Below, piece after piece: positions 1 through 13,506 of a stretch of 64,000 bases of DNA. The stretch lies in the NCBI RefSeq assembly GCF_000143415.4, contig NW_003314296.1, positions 1,706,966-1,770,965 on the forward strand, given 5' to 3'. Made by a program: the position numbers and the translations under genes. The notes under the pieces were generated by a model that saw only the letters and a program-made list of their open reading frames with translations, was not told where the DNA came from and did not search any database. How positions within the stretch are numbered: position 1 is the stretch's first letter; the number at the start of each line of letters is the position of its first letter. The DNA comes from Selaginella moellendorffii (taxonomy: Eukaryota; Streptophyta; Lycopodiopsida; Selaginellales; Selaginellaceae).

Positions 1-49
1 AAAGCAAGACTCACGTGAATCTAAATTTGTTCAACTTTTGATCTTTCAG

Positions 50-1994
50 GAAGCTTATAGGTGCCAGATTCTTCTCTCGCGGCCTACAGGATGGTCCCAA
101 GGCTTATGCAAAAGCAAACCAAGAAGTTCTTTCTCCAAGAGATGTTCAAGGCCATGGAACTCACGTGGCTTCCACTGCCGGAGGTCGATTTGTGAGAAAC
201 GCAAACTGGTTTGGCTACGCGAAAGGCACTGCAAAAGGTGGAGCTCCAGACTCACGTCTCGCAATCTACAAGATATGCTGGAGAAACGTCACGGCCCGGA
301 CCGTAGGGTGTGAAGACGCTCACATTCTCAGCGCATTTGATATGGGAATCCACGATGGCGTGGATATCATTTCTGCATCTTTTGGTGGTTTAGCAGATGA
401 TTACTTCCTTGATTCTACGTCCATTGGAGCGTTCCATGCCATGCAGAAAGGCATTGTGGTGGTGGCTGCCGCTGGAAACGTGCAGGAACGTGAAGGGCCT
501 GGCTCGGTGCAAAATGTAGCTCCTTGGATCATCACTGTTGGGGCGAGCACTCTTGATCGATCCTATTTTGGAGACCTTTACCTTGGCAACAATAAATCAT
601 TTCGTGGTTTTAGTATGACGGAGCAAAGATTAAAAAAGCGGTGGTATCATCTTGCTGCGGGAGCCGATGTTGGCTTGCCAACTTCCAACTTTTCAGCCAG
701 GTAAAATATCAAATCTATAGATTTGAGTTAAAGAAATATTAATGCTGCAGGCAACTGTGTATGAGCCAGTCTTTGGATCCCAAGAAAGTCCGGGGAAAGA
801 TTGTGGCATGCTTGAGAGGGCCGATGCAGCCAGTGTTCCAATCATTCGAAGTTTCTCGAGCTGGCGGAGCTGGGATTATCTTTTGCAACTCCACTCTAGT
901 CGATCAAAATCCTAGAAATGAATTTCTTCCCTCGGTTCATGTCGATGAAGAAGTTGGACAAGCCATCTTTTCATATATCAAATCTACAAGGTAAAATCTT
1001 CGTTCTTCTTTCTGTTTCTTACCTTTGTGTGCCTGGCAGAAATCCTGTAGCGGATATACAGCATCAGATATCATTGAGAAATCAAAAGCCTGCTCCTTTC
1101 ATGGCACCTTTTTCTTCCTCTGGTCCCAACTTCATTGATCCAGACATTCTCAAGGTTTGTCAATGCTTTCTGTCTATTTGTTTTGGTAGATTTTGAAGAT
1201 TTTTGTTCTTTCAGCCGGATATTACAGCTCCAGGAGTATACATTCTAGCAGCATACACTCAATTCAACAATTCTGAAGTACCATACCAATTTTTATCTGG
1301 AACCTCCATGTCTTGCCCTCACGTCACTGGGATTGTCGCCCTACTAAAATCCTATCGTCCAGCCTGGAGTCCAGCAGCAATCAAATCAGCCATAGTAACA
1401 ACAGGTAACTAAGTGATACATCTTTGTTTGTTACTGACACTTCAAAACAAAACAGGTTACTCATTCGATAATCTTGGAGAACCAATCAAGAATTCATCAC
1501 GAGCTCCTGCGTCACCCTTTGATTTTGGTGGAGGGCATGTAAATCCAAATGCTGCTGCACACCCTGGCCTAGTATACGATGCCGACGAGCAAGACTACAT
1601 TGGATATCTCTGCGGTCTGGGATACAACCACACTGAACTTCAGATCCTCACGCAAACTTCGGCTAAGTGTCCTGACAACCCCACAGACCTCAACTATCCA
1701 TCCATTGCCATCTCCGATTTGCGCCGCAGCAAAGTCGTGCAGAGGCGAGTGACGAACGTGGACGATGATGCGACGAATTACACGGCATCTATCGAGGCAC
1801 CGGAGAGTGTGTCGGTGTCGGTTCATCCATCGGTGCTGCGGTTCAAGCACAAGGGCGAGACGAAAGCATTCCAGGTGATATTTAGAGTGGAGGACGACTC
1901 AAACATTGATAAGGATGTTTTCGGGAAGCTGATATGGAGCAACGGAAAGTATACGGTCACAAGCCCCATTGCAGTCAAGCCAAGCAGATCTTAA
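50..1994 (+). CDS. Subtilisin-like serine protease S1, 5'-partial
   Basis: This is the 3' part of a secreted plant subtilase (family S8). Five exons are readable: 50-700, 751-990, 1040-1154, 1215-1404 and 1456-1994, all with GT/AG borders and an open frame. The first visible exon matches exon 6 of the complete copy at 4822-7674, so the signal peptide, I9 propeptide and catalytic Asp lie outside the window. The catalytic His motif (GHGTHVAS), the oxyanion Asn (VVVAAAGN), the protease-associated segment (exon 751-990) and the catalytic Ser motif ([11 protein letters not shown]) are all present, followed by the C-terminal Fn3-like region ending at TAA. It differs from S2 mainly around residues after the His and before the Asn. 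Nothing visible disables it, but completeness cannot be judged. Confidence 0.9.
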
Positions 1995-2339
1995 GCAATT
2001 TTTGGGATGGAATAAAATTTCGAACATAAAATAAAATTTCGAAACATTCGTGTTCTGGTAGATTTTTTTGCCTGGTAGATTTTTTGCCTCGGAGGCTCAT
2101 GCAAAAGCCAATCAATTTCCAGACCATGGATGCCAAGTGCTCCAACTGTCAGCGAACATCCATTGGAGCTTAATCATTATTAGTATAATCTTGGGGCAAT
2201 ATTGATCACCTTACCTATCGCATGCGAAGCAATTGCTCTACCATGTGAACTACACCCTTTTAACACACGCCATTTTTTATGTTCTCCATTGTGACCCACA
2301 AAAGCATATTCGGTCAAGTGATATTAATGGCAAAGAGAA
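1995..2339. other. 3' flank of S1, shared with S4
   Basis: No gene is seen here. The stretch after the S1 stop, with its repeated motif on bond-like TTTTTGCC runs, recurs in inverse orientation after the S4 pseudogene (about 13380-13500). It therefore belongs to the duplicated block that also carries the oxygenase relic P1/P3. Confidence 0.5.
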
Positions 2340-3935
2340 CAGGAAGAAAGAAAGAATTTAGGGTTCTACGGCCCCAGATGGTCGATCTGGGGCAGGGATC
2401 TTTGCGTGTGGACGGAGCATCGATGGTGTGCAAGGAATCGGCGAGGTAGCGCTTCCAATATCGCTGGACGGCGCCTTTACGCTCCAGGAAGCGCCGCCGT
2501 ATGGGCTTGGGAATCGGACTCTGGTCGACACAGCCGTGCGAAGAGCTTGGCAGATCGATGGTGGCAAAGTCTTGTCGCATTTTTCCAGCCACACTGTCCA
2601 AGCCGTCGCTGCTATTGCTGTTCGTGGCTTGGGGATGGATCCGATTTGTGCAAGCTGCTGGTTTACGAATCAGGTGGGAAACACATATTATCCATTTCCT
2701 CTCTTTCCTCGTACTCTTTCGTTGTTTGCGTTTTTTCTTGGCTAGTCTTCACTCTATTTTACGTCCTTGTTTGATTTCTTACGTGTTTAGATTTCAGTGT
2801 TTCATAGCTAGTTTCTCTTTGCGTGGGTCTTTCTTATACTTGGTAGAAGGAATCTGATCTTGTTCTTTCACAAGATGGACAGTTCAAGCTACACCGAGAC
2901 ATCGAGAAGGAGCCTGGCATGTTTGCCACTCTCATACTCCAGCTCCCTGCATGGTTGCCAGGGAGGTGCTCTCGTGGTTCAGCATGGCAACCTCACTTTG
3001 ACGCTGGCTTCAAGGACACCGTCTTCTTTGCCGACTGCGAGCATGAAATCCAGCCAGTGAGACGAGGAAGGTGTGCGTGCATTTCAACCTGGTACGCAAG
3101 ACGAACGTTAGATCCAACAGAGCTCTGTGCGAAGTTAGTACCGCGACTGTGCTACGAGTGAAGTCATCTCTCGCACCTTAGATCCAGGATGCAAATTCGT
3201 CGTTAGAGAAGTTGGTCTTTTGTGTACACGGAGACAAATCTTTGCTTCTCTGGACTTAAAAGATCAAGACAGGCTGGTGGTGGAGCTCCTAGGAAACGTA
3301 CCGGTACTGCAGTGCTGCTGTGGTGTTTTGGCAGAAACGCAAGAGCATCGAGCTCGTTTGCCGGGGCAGGACTTGAAGGAGCTCTGGACATGGTGGAGTG
3401 GAGGGAGCTTCGGACTTCTCGGCTTGGCTCATATATCTAGTTAAGTACTATATTGCGGATATGAGCTCCTACGATCACTACAGGAGGAACGGAAACTTTT
3501 GCCGCTTGATCAAGCTTTGCCTTGACTCGGGTGATTCCAACTAAGTTTATCGGCTGATCGAGGTGCTGGGACAGGAAAGAAGCTCCCACAATCACTACAC
3601 GAGATATCTTTTGAAGGGATCAAGTCCGTTAAGGTTGCAAAGGTGGTTGCTCAAGCCCCCAAGTTTCTGGGATGGGATGCCCCGAGAGATCTCGTTTTGA
3701 AGCTTCTCCGGAGCTAGACCAGTTCGTGTTCTTCTGCCGTAATCTCGATAGCTGAGATGCTCTTCGCCCTGAGGCTGCACGATCAAATTCCGTTCTTCAT
3801 CGAGTAGAAAGCTGGAACGGGAGATGTTTGCAAGCTGCTCATCAACCTCTGGAAGCAAGACGCTGCTCAACGCGTCCGTTGGAAGAACGATACTTACCTC
3901 TATCCGAAGCTTTGCGGGGTGGTCACAACCACGAG
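2340..3935 (+). pseudogene. 2OG-Fe(II) oxygenase-like gene relic P1
   Basis: This is a broken copy of a gene whose product resembles the 2-oxoglutarate/Fe(II) oxygenase (prolyl-4-hydroxylase-like) fold. Fragments appear in order in shifting frames. An N-terminal part (2428-2670) contains GLGNRTLVDTAVRRAW and later LVYESGG. After an intron-like gap, 2875-3080 gives FKLHRDIEKEPGMFATLILQ, with an H-x-D iron-ligand pattern, then FFADCEHEIQPV. Further on are DQDRLVVELLGNVPVL (about 3260) and WKQDAAQRVRW (about 3850). Several frameshifts and stops interrupt it. The 3' end stops abruptly at about 3935, where sequence normally found in the ALDH/subtilase intergenic region begins. The domain call rests on pattern recognition of the HRD.EK and ADCEHE motifs. 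Confidence 0.6.
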
Positions 3936-4768
3936 AAGAAAGTTTGTATCTCGTCAGATGAAATCCAAAGAAGAAATCTTGTTAGGGCTACAAGATCACC
4001 AAAAGAAAATCTACCAGCATTGATCCTGGAAGAAATCCAGCGTTTCCAGGAGGCGCGCTATGGCCCGGAATGGTTTAGGGCTTAGCCTTGTCTGGTCTGC
4101 CTGCCATGGCAAGAAACATTGCGAAAAAGATGCTGTGCAATTGGGCTTATACTGAAAGTTGCAGCTTTAGCGGACAAACAGCACTAGATCACTCTATCAA
4201 AGACTGGTGTCCCAGTTAAACTGAGGCTATTTCAGGGTTAATGTACACAATGATGTTTTTTCATCCCCAACATGCACTGTAAGCATTCAATAGCTTGAAG
4301 TTCTTCCTTCAATTCACGTGAACTGAAGGATAAACTTCACTGGCTGAAGCCTTGGAGGTTAAAGTATATAAAATAATAAAAAAGAATATACAATATCAAA
4401 ATAATCTTGATTTTGAAATTCTAGCCACTACTTAAACCCATCTTCCTAGCTAGAAGTACGTGATGCAAACCAGTATTAACAGCGTCTGGATGAAGAACAC
4501 TCCCCATGAGTGTTTCCTTCTTGTCCGAGCAAATCAATCAAGCTGAGAAAGAACTATTATAATCTGTCAGCTAGTGATGCTAAATTCTCGTGATATAATT
4601 TAACATCGACAATTCTCCTGAATAAGTCGTATTTCAAAGAGCTATAATTTGTAAACTCGTGATATACTTTACCATCACTAGCCCTTGACAAATTCTCCTG
4701 AATAAGTCATATAAGTCAAACAAGCCGGCCTGAGATGCGCGTCACAGGAAATTTTCCGCAGTTTCCAA
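3936..4768. other. Subtilase upstream block (remnant of ALDH/subtilase intergenic DNA)
   Basis: No convincing gene. This upstream sequence of S2 is homologous to 16170-16945, 30110-30888 and 46890-47375, each lying between an ALDH start and a subtilase. Here the ALDH side has been replaced by the oxygenase relic P1; the join is at about 3935. It contains short degenerate ORFs and AT-rich stretches. Confidence 0.6.
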
Positions 4769-4774
4769 TATAAA
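4769..4774 (+). promoter_or_regulatory. TATA box of subtilase S2
   Basis: TATAAA lies 53 bp upstream of the S2 start codon. The same element in the same context occurs at 9328-9333 (S3), 16223-16218 (S4) and 30836-30841 (S6). In S8 it reads TATGAA. Position and conservation across copies support a core promoter with a short 5' leader. Confidence 0.6.
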
Positions 4775-4821
4775 TGATTACATCTTCTTCCTGCAATTCT
4801 CAAATACAATTCTTCGAGTTC

Positions 4822-7674
<2,853 letters not shown>

Positions 7675-7754
7675 AATTTTGAAACATGTGTTCTGGTAGA
7701 TTTTTTGCCTCGGAGGCTCATGCAAAAATTTCCAGACCATGGATGCCAACTCCA

Positions 7755-9135
7755 ACTCAAAGAATTTAGGGTTCTAAGGCCCAGATGGTCGATGCGAGAA
7801 GCCGCAGGGATCTTTGCGTGTGGAGGGAGCATCGATGGTCACCTCCCGCTCCCGGCGAGGTAGCGCTTCCAATATCGCTGGACGGCGCCTTTACGCTCCA
7901 GGAAGCGCCGCCGTATGGGCTTGGGAATCGGACTCTGGTCGACACGGCAGATCGATTTTTCCAGCCACACTGTCCAAGCCGTCGCTGCTATTGCTGTTCG
8001 TGGCTTGGGGATGGATCCGATTTGTACAAGCTGCTGGTTTGCGAATCAGGGGAAACACATATTATACTCTTTCGTTGTTTGCGTTTTCTCTTGGCTAGTC
8101 TTCGCTCTATTTTACGTCCTTGTTTTATCTAGTTAAGTACTATATTGCGGATAGGAGCTCCTACGATCACTACAGGAGGAGCGGAAACTTTTGCCCTTGA
8201 TCAAGATCAAGCTTTGCCTTGACTCGGGTGATTCCAACTAAGTTTATCTGCTGATCGAGGTGCTGGGACAGGAAAAAAGCTCCCACAATCACATATCTTT
8301 TGAAGGGATCGATCAAGTCCGTTAAGGTTGCAAAGGTGGTTGCTTGAGCCCCCAAGTTTCTGGGATGGGATGCCCCGAGAGATCTCGTTTTGAAGCTTCT
8401 CCGGAGCTAGAGCTGCTCGCGTGATGGAGTGCGTGGCTGGGAGGTCTCTGGGACGTGGATGAGTTTGCCCAGCCATGCAATTCCTTCTGAGGCTGCACGA
8501 TCAAATTCCACCCTTCGTCGAATAGAAAGCTTCTGGAAGCAAGACGCTGCTCAACGCGTCTGTTGGACGAACGATACTTAACTCTATCCAAAGCTTTGCG
8601 GGGTGGTCACAACCAGAGACCTGAAGGTGGCAGAGCTCGCAAGCAACGTGATGAACGTGTTTTTATGGCTGGACGACGCCACAATGCTGGGGAGCTTCAT
8701 ACTCAATCTCAAGAGCCAGAAGCTCAAGGACTTTGTGGCGAAAGTTTTCCGGGATGGAGGCATCTGGTATCGATCAAAGGGAAGTGTGCTCTTTGCGACA
8801 TAGCCCAGGAGAGGATCAACGAGCTCTCGAAGGTGCAGAAGCCGGATGCGCACAGGTGGTGTGGCAACGCTTCCGGGTCATCCCGAGGTGGAGGCGTTTC
8901 TCCGGGGTCCCCAAGAGACGTTCACAGGTCCCAGGCGCGAAGCTTTGCTAGCAGCTACTTCGATGGGAAGTTTAGGAGCGGCTTCAGTGCAAAGCATAGG
9001 CTTCCTTCTGATACTCGGAATGCGTATGCTGAGATGAGGAAGGTGTACACGAATGGACAGACGGAGCTGAGGCTCCTTCAGCAACGCATTTAAGAGGTGA
9101 AGATTGGCAAGAGGAAAGCTAGCGCACGCGCTAGC
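7755..9135 (+). pseudogene. 2OG-Fe(II) oxygenase-like gene relic P2
   Basis: This is a second relic of the gene described at 2340-3935, with large internal deletions. The H-x-D and ADCEHE region is lost. The N-terminal piece (7855-8060) and the region matching 3440-3900 (8130-8600) are followed by a C-terminal part missing from P1: DLKVAELASN and FLWLDDATMLGS (about 8615-8690), LKSQKLKDFVAKVF, NELSKVQKPDAH (about 8815), and ARSFASSYFDGKFRSGFSAK (about 8935-8995), ending in QTELRLLQQRI near 9090. Frame changes interrupt it repeatedly. It shows that the parent gene extended well beyond the oxygenase-like segment. The C-terminal domain is not identified. Confidence 0.6.
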
Positions 9136-9327
9136 TCATAAAAGAGTGTGTGGTCAAAACTGGCGAGGCCAACAAGGTAAAAGAAGAAAATCGTCAAGTT
9201 TACAGTGTTGGTAGCTCAATGTTGCAGCTTCACTGCAGCGAACATTCGTTGTATGAATGCTTCTTGCTTCTTAAATTTTGCATCACGGGTTTAGTCGTCA
9301 CACGGACACATTCCGCGCCTCCTCCAA

Positions 9328-9333
9328 TATAAA
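9328..9333 (+). promoter_or_regulatory. TATA box upstream of pseudogene S3
   Basis: TATAAA, 54 bp before the S3 ATG, in the same sequence context as the TATA box of S2. It is intact although the gene behind it is dead. Confidence 0.5.
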
Positions 9334-9381
9334 TGATCACATCTTCTTACCTACAAATCTCAAACACAAGTCATCAAGTTC

Positions 9382-11330
9382 ATGGCGCTCTCAATCTTCC
9401 TTTTAAGTTCAAGTGCCATCTCCATCGCTCAGGTGTATATCATTTCTTATGTAGCGTAACTTCTAGTTTATAAGCCCTTGCGTTTGATTCTATTTCCAGG
9501 GACGAGATCAAGGAGACTCTCACATTGCGATAAATCGCTCCATCCAGATGCTGTTACTAACTCCTTCAGGACGTTTTAGGAAGGTAAAACTTCGATCACA
9601 AAAGAAAAGAGTATTCGTGTATGCCAGTGTCGAAGTTGCCAGAGATTCACTGGGTTTTAGCTACAGGCATGGATTCAGTGGCTTCCCGGCTAGAACAAGC
9701 TTTTAACTCTCTGGTAACGCTCATAGAAATTAAAAATGTAAGTCAATCTCTCCTCACGCTGCAGGCCTCCCAAACGTGTTGTCCATTTTTCCCAACAAAA
9801 TCCACACGGTCCACACCACATTGACCTCATGGGAGTTTCTCGGCCTCTATGGAAATGGACAGAAAACCTTGTATGGGGGTAGTGAAGCTACTGAATCATC
9901 ATGGCTATGGAGAAAAGCAAAATTTGGCAAAGACATTATCATCGGCGTTTTGGATTCAGGTATTTCCTTTTTCCATCATTTTCTTCTTTTTACTGGTCTT
10001 CTCCAGGAGTATGGCCAGAGTCGGAAAGGTTTTCCGATCATGGCACGGGACCAATCCCCGAAAGATGGAAAGGAACTTGCGAAACTGGGGAGCAATTCCA
10101 CTCTTCTCACTGCAACAAGTAAAAGCATGACTCACGTGAATCTAAATTTGTTCAACTTTTGATCTTTCAGGAAACTTATAGGTGTCAGATTCTTCTCTCG
10201 TGGCCTACACGATGGTCCTGAGGCTTATGCAAAAGCAAACCAAGAAGTTCTTTCTCCAAGAGATGTTGTCGGCCATGGAACTCACGTGGCTTCCACTGCG
10301 GGAGGCCGATTTGTGAGAAACACAAACTGGTTTGACTACACGAAAGGCACTGCAAAAGGTGGAGCTCCAGACTCATGTCTCGCAATCTACAAGATATGCT
10401 GGAGAAACGTCACGGCCAGCACCATACGATGTGAAGACTCTCACATTCTCAGCGCATTTGATATGGGAATCCACCATGGCGTGGATATCATTTCTGCATC
10501 TTTAGGTGATTCAGCTTCCTTGAATCTACGTCCATTGGAGCGTTCCATGCCATGCAGAAAGGCATTGTGGTGGTGGGAAATGTAACCCCCTGGATCATTA
10601 CTGTTGGAGCGAGCACTCTTGATCGAGCCTACTTTGCAGATCTTTTCCTTGGCAACAATGTACGCAAGTACAGGGCATATAGTCTATTATACATCTCACT
10701 TTTTTGGATTCAGGGTTCTAGTTTTACGAGGCAAAGATTGTCAAAACGGAGGTATCATCTTGCTGTGGGTGCCGATGTTGGCTTGCCAAGTTTCCAGCCA
10801 GGTAAAATAATTAATCTTAACTTTGAGTTCATTTGAAATTATTAATGATGCAGGCTAATGTGTATGAGCGGGTCTTTGGATCCCAAAGAAGTCCAGGGAA
10901 AGATTGTGGCATGCTTGAGAGGGCCGATGCATCCACTTATGTGAAGTTTCTCAAGCTGGTGGAGCTGGGATTATCGTTTGCAACTCCACTGAATTCTTTC
11001 TTCAGTTCATGTTGATGAAAGAGTTGGACAAACCATCTTTTTATATATCAAATCTACAAGGTAAAAGAGTTATTTTCTTCCTTTCTTTCCTTTCTTCCTT
11101 ATTTTCTTTCTTTCTGTTTCTTAGCTTTGTGTCTGGCAGAGATCCTATAGCGGATATACAGCATCAGATAACTTTGAGAAACTGAAAACATGCTCCTTCC
11201 ATGGCACCTTTTTCATCCTCTAGTCCCAACTCGGTTGATCCAGACATTCTTAAGTTTTGTCAATGTTTTATCATTTTAAATTTTTTTTTTTTTTTTTTTG
11301 GGGTATGTTCTTTCAGCCCAATTGACAAGC
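9382..11330 (+). pseudogene. Subtilase pseudogene S3
   Basis: The order of exons follows S2 but the copy is dead. A shortened leader (9382) is followed by an exon 2 with a deletion inside the I9 propeptide, a damaged exon 3 and a readable Asp region (about 9780-9960). The His motif GHGTHVAS is present (about 10270). The exon-6 equivalent has a frameshift after ISASLGDSA, the oxyanion Asn segment (VASAGN) is deleted, and an extra intron-like insertion follows the GNN motif (about 10660-10715). The PA exon is frameshifted, a TGA interrupts the next exon (about 11183), and the exons for the catalytic Ser and C-terminus are absent. Similarity ends after a poly-T run at 11281-11300. Confidence 0.85.
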
Positions 11331-11677
11331 ATATAACTTGTTCCATCTCACAGTGATCCTAGTTTTCTTGAGTTTGTATGTGTGGTAAGAACCATCATGG
11401 CTCAGGTGGAGAATGCAAACAGCAGTAGCTTCTGCAATTAGCTTCACCACTCTCACAAGCAAGAATCCTCCTCCTTGTCAAATATGGTCTTCCCACTGCT
11501 TCTGCCTGCAACAGCAGGGAGGGTTTTGCATGCCCCGAAGTGAACAGCTTTGTCAACGAATTTGATCCGTTCTACAGATGGTCTCCCTTGCCAGTGTCCT
11601 CACCACGGCAACTAGCATCGACATCTAGCTCGCCAATTCCACCTACCAGCAAGCTAGTGCATGGAGAGTGATCAGCA
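11331..11677. repeat. Dispersed low-copy segment following truncated subtilases
   Basis: No gene assigned. This segment follows the truncated 3' end of S3 and recurs after S7 (34625-34950 +) and, inverted, after S5 (25255-25020). The minus strand contains a short readable stretch, FVDKAVHFGACKTL followed by SSGKTIFDKEEDSC, suggesting it derives from a coding exon of unknown origin. At 11677 it joins the oxygenase relic P3. Confidence 0.5.
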
Positions 11678-11680
11678 CAC

Positions 11681-13372
11681 AAAGCTTCGGATAGAGGTAG
11701 GTATCGTTCTTCCATCGGACGCGTTGAGCAGCGTCTTGCTTCCAGAGGTTGATGAGCAGCTTGCAAAGATCTCCCGTTCCAGCTTTCTACTCGGCGAAGG
11801 ATGGAATTTGATCGTGCAGCCTCAGAGCGAAGAGCATCTCAGTGATCGAGATTACGGCAGAAGAACACGAACTGGTCTAGCTCCGGAGAAGCTTCAAAAC
11901 GAGATCTCTCGGGGCATCCCATCCCAGAAACTTGGGGGCTTGAGCAACCACCTTTGCAACCTTAACGGACTTGATCCCTTCAAAAGATATCTCGTGTAGT
12001 GATTGTGGGAGCTTCTTTCCTGTCCCAGCACCTCGATCAGCCGATAAACTTAGTTGGAATCACCCGAGTCAAGGCAAAGCTTGATCAAGCGGCAAAAGTT
12101 TCCGTTCCTCCTGTAGTGATCGTAGGAGCTCCTATCCGCAATATAGTACTTAACTAGATATATGAGCCAAGCCGAGAAGTCCGAAGCTCCCTCCACTCCA
12201 CCATGTCCAGAGCTCCTTCAAGTCCTGCCCCGGCAAACGAGCTCGACGCTCTTGCGTTTCTGCCAAAACACCACTGCAGCACTGTAGTACCGGTACGTTT
12301 CCTAGGAGCTCCACCACCAGCCTGTCTTGACCTTTAAGTCCAGAGAAGCAAAGATTTGTCTCCGTGTACTTGTGCTCGAGACAAAAGACCAACTTCTCTG
12401 GCGATGAATTTGCATCCTGGATCTAAGGTGCGAGAGATGACTTCACTCGTAGCACAGTCGCGGTACTAACGTCGCACAGAACTCTGTAGGATCTAACGTT
12501 CGTCTTGCGTACCAGGTTGAAATGCAGGCTCGTCTCACTGGCTGGATTTCATGCTCGCAGTCGGCGAAGAAGGCGGTGTCCTTGAAGCCGGCGTCAAAGT
12601 GACGTTGCCATGCTGAACCATGAGAGCACCTCCCTGGCAACCATGCAGGGAGCTGGAGTATGAGAGTGGCAAACATGCCAGGCTCCTTCTTGATGTCTCG
12701 GTATAGCTTGAAGTGTCCATCTTGTGAAAGAACAAGATCAGATTCGTTCTACCAAGTATAAAAAAGACCCACGCAAAGAGAAACTAGCTATGAAACACTG
12801 AAATCTAAACACGTAAGAAATCAAACAAGGACGTAAAATAGAGCGAAGACTAGCCAAGAGAAAACGCAAACAACGAAAGAGTACGAGGAAAGAGAGGAAA
12901 TGGATAATATGTGTTTCCCACCTGATTCGTAAACCAGCAGCTTGCACAATCGGATCCATCCCCAAGCCACGAACAGCAATAGCAGCGACGGCTCGGACAG
13001 TGTGGTTGGAAAAATGCGACTTTGCCACCATCGATCTGCCAAGCTCTTCGCAATTCCCAAGCCCATGCCTGCTCGGCCGCTTCCTGGAGCGTAAAGGCGC
13101 CGTCCAGCGATATTGGAAGCGCTACCTCGCCGATTCCTTGCACACCATTGATGCTCCCTCGACACGCAAAGATCCCTGACCATCTGGGGCCGTAGAACCC
13201 TAAATTCTTTCTCCTTTCTCGGGAAAGCTTCCCGCGCAAGCCTCGCAATGTTCTCTTCGCTATTAATATCACGTGACCGAATATGCTTTTGTCGGTGATA
13301 ATGGGTGTTAAAAGGGTGTATTTCAGATGGTAGAGGGATCGCTTTGCATGCGATAGGTAAAAGGATCAATAT
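11681..13372 (-). pseudogene. 2OG-Fe(II) oxygenase-like gene relic P3
   Basis: This is an inverted, closely similar copy of P1 (2340-3900). Reading down from 13372 it has the N-terminal part with EVALPISLDGAFTLQEA, then the H-x-D segment rewritten as YTETSRRS in the visible frame (about 12720), CEHEIQPVRR (about 12550), DQDRLVVELLGNVPVL (about 12330) and WKQDAAQ-like sequence near 11750. It carries its own indels (for example in the GLGNRT region) besides those shared with P1. It is truncated at about 11681, a little before the point where P1 ends. It lies directly 3' of subtilase S4 just as P1 lies 3' of S1, so subtilase plus relic moved as one block. Confidence 0.6.
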
Positions 13373-13506
13373 TGCCCCAAGATTATACTAATAATGATTA
13401 AGCTTAGAGCACTTGGCATCCATGGTCTGGAAATTGATTGGCTTTTGCATGAGCCTCCGAGGCAAAAAGTCTACCAGAACACGAACATTGCTATGTTTCA
13501 AAATTT

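Noticed and set aside
11281-11300. Poly-T run taken as a retroposon tail
   Set aside because: The homologous position in S7 also has a T-rich intron end, so it is part of the subtilase intron rather than a retroposition mark.
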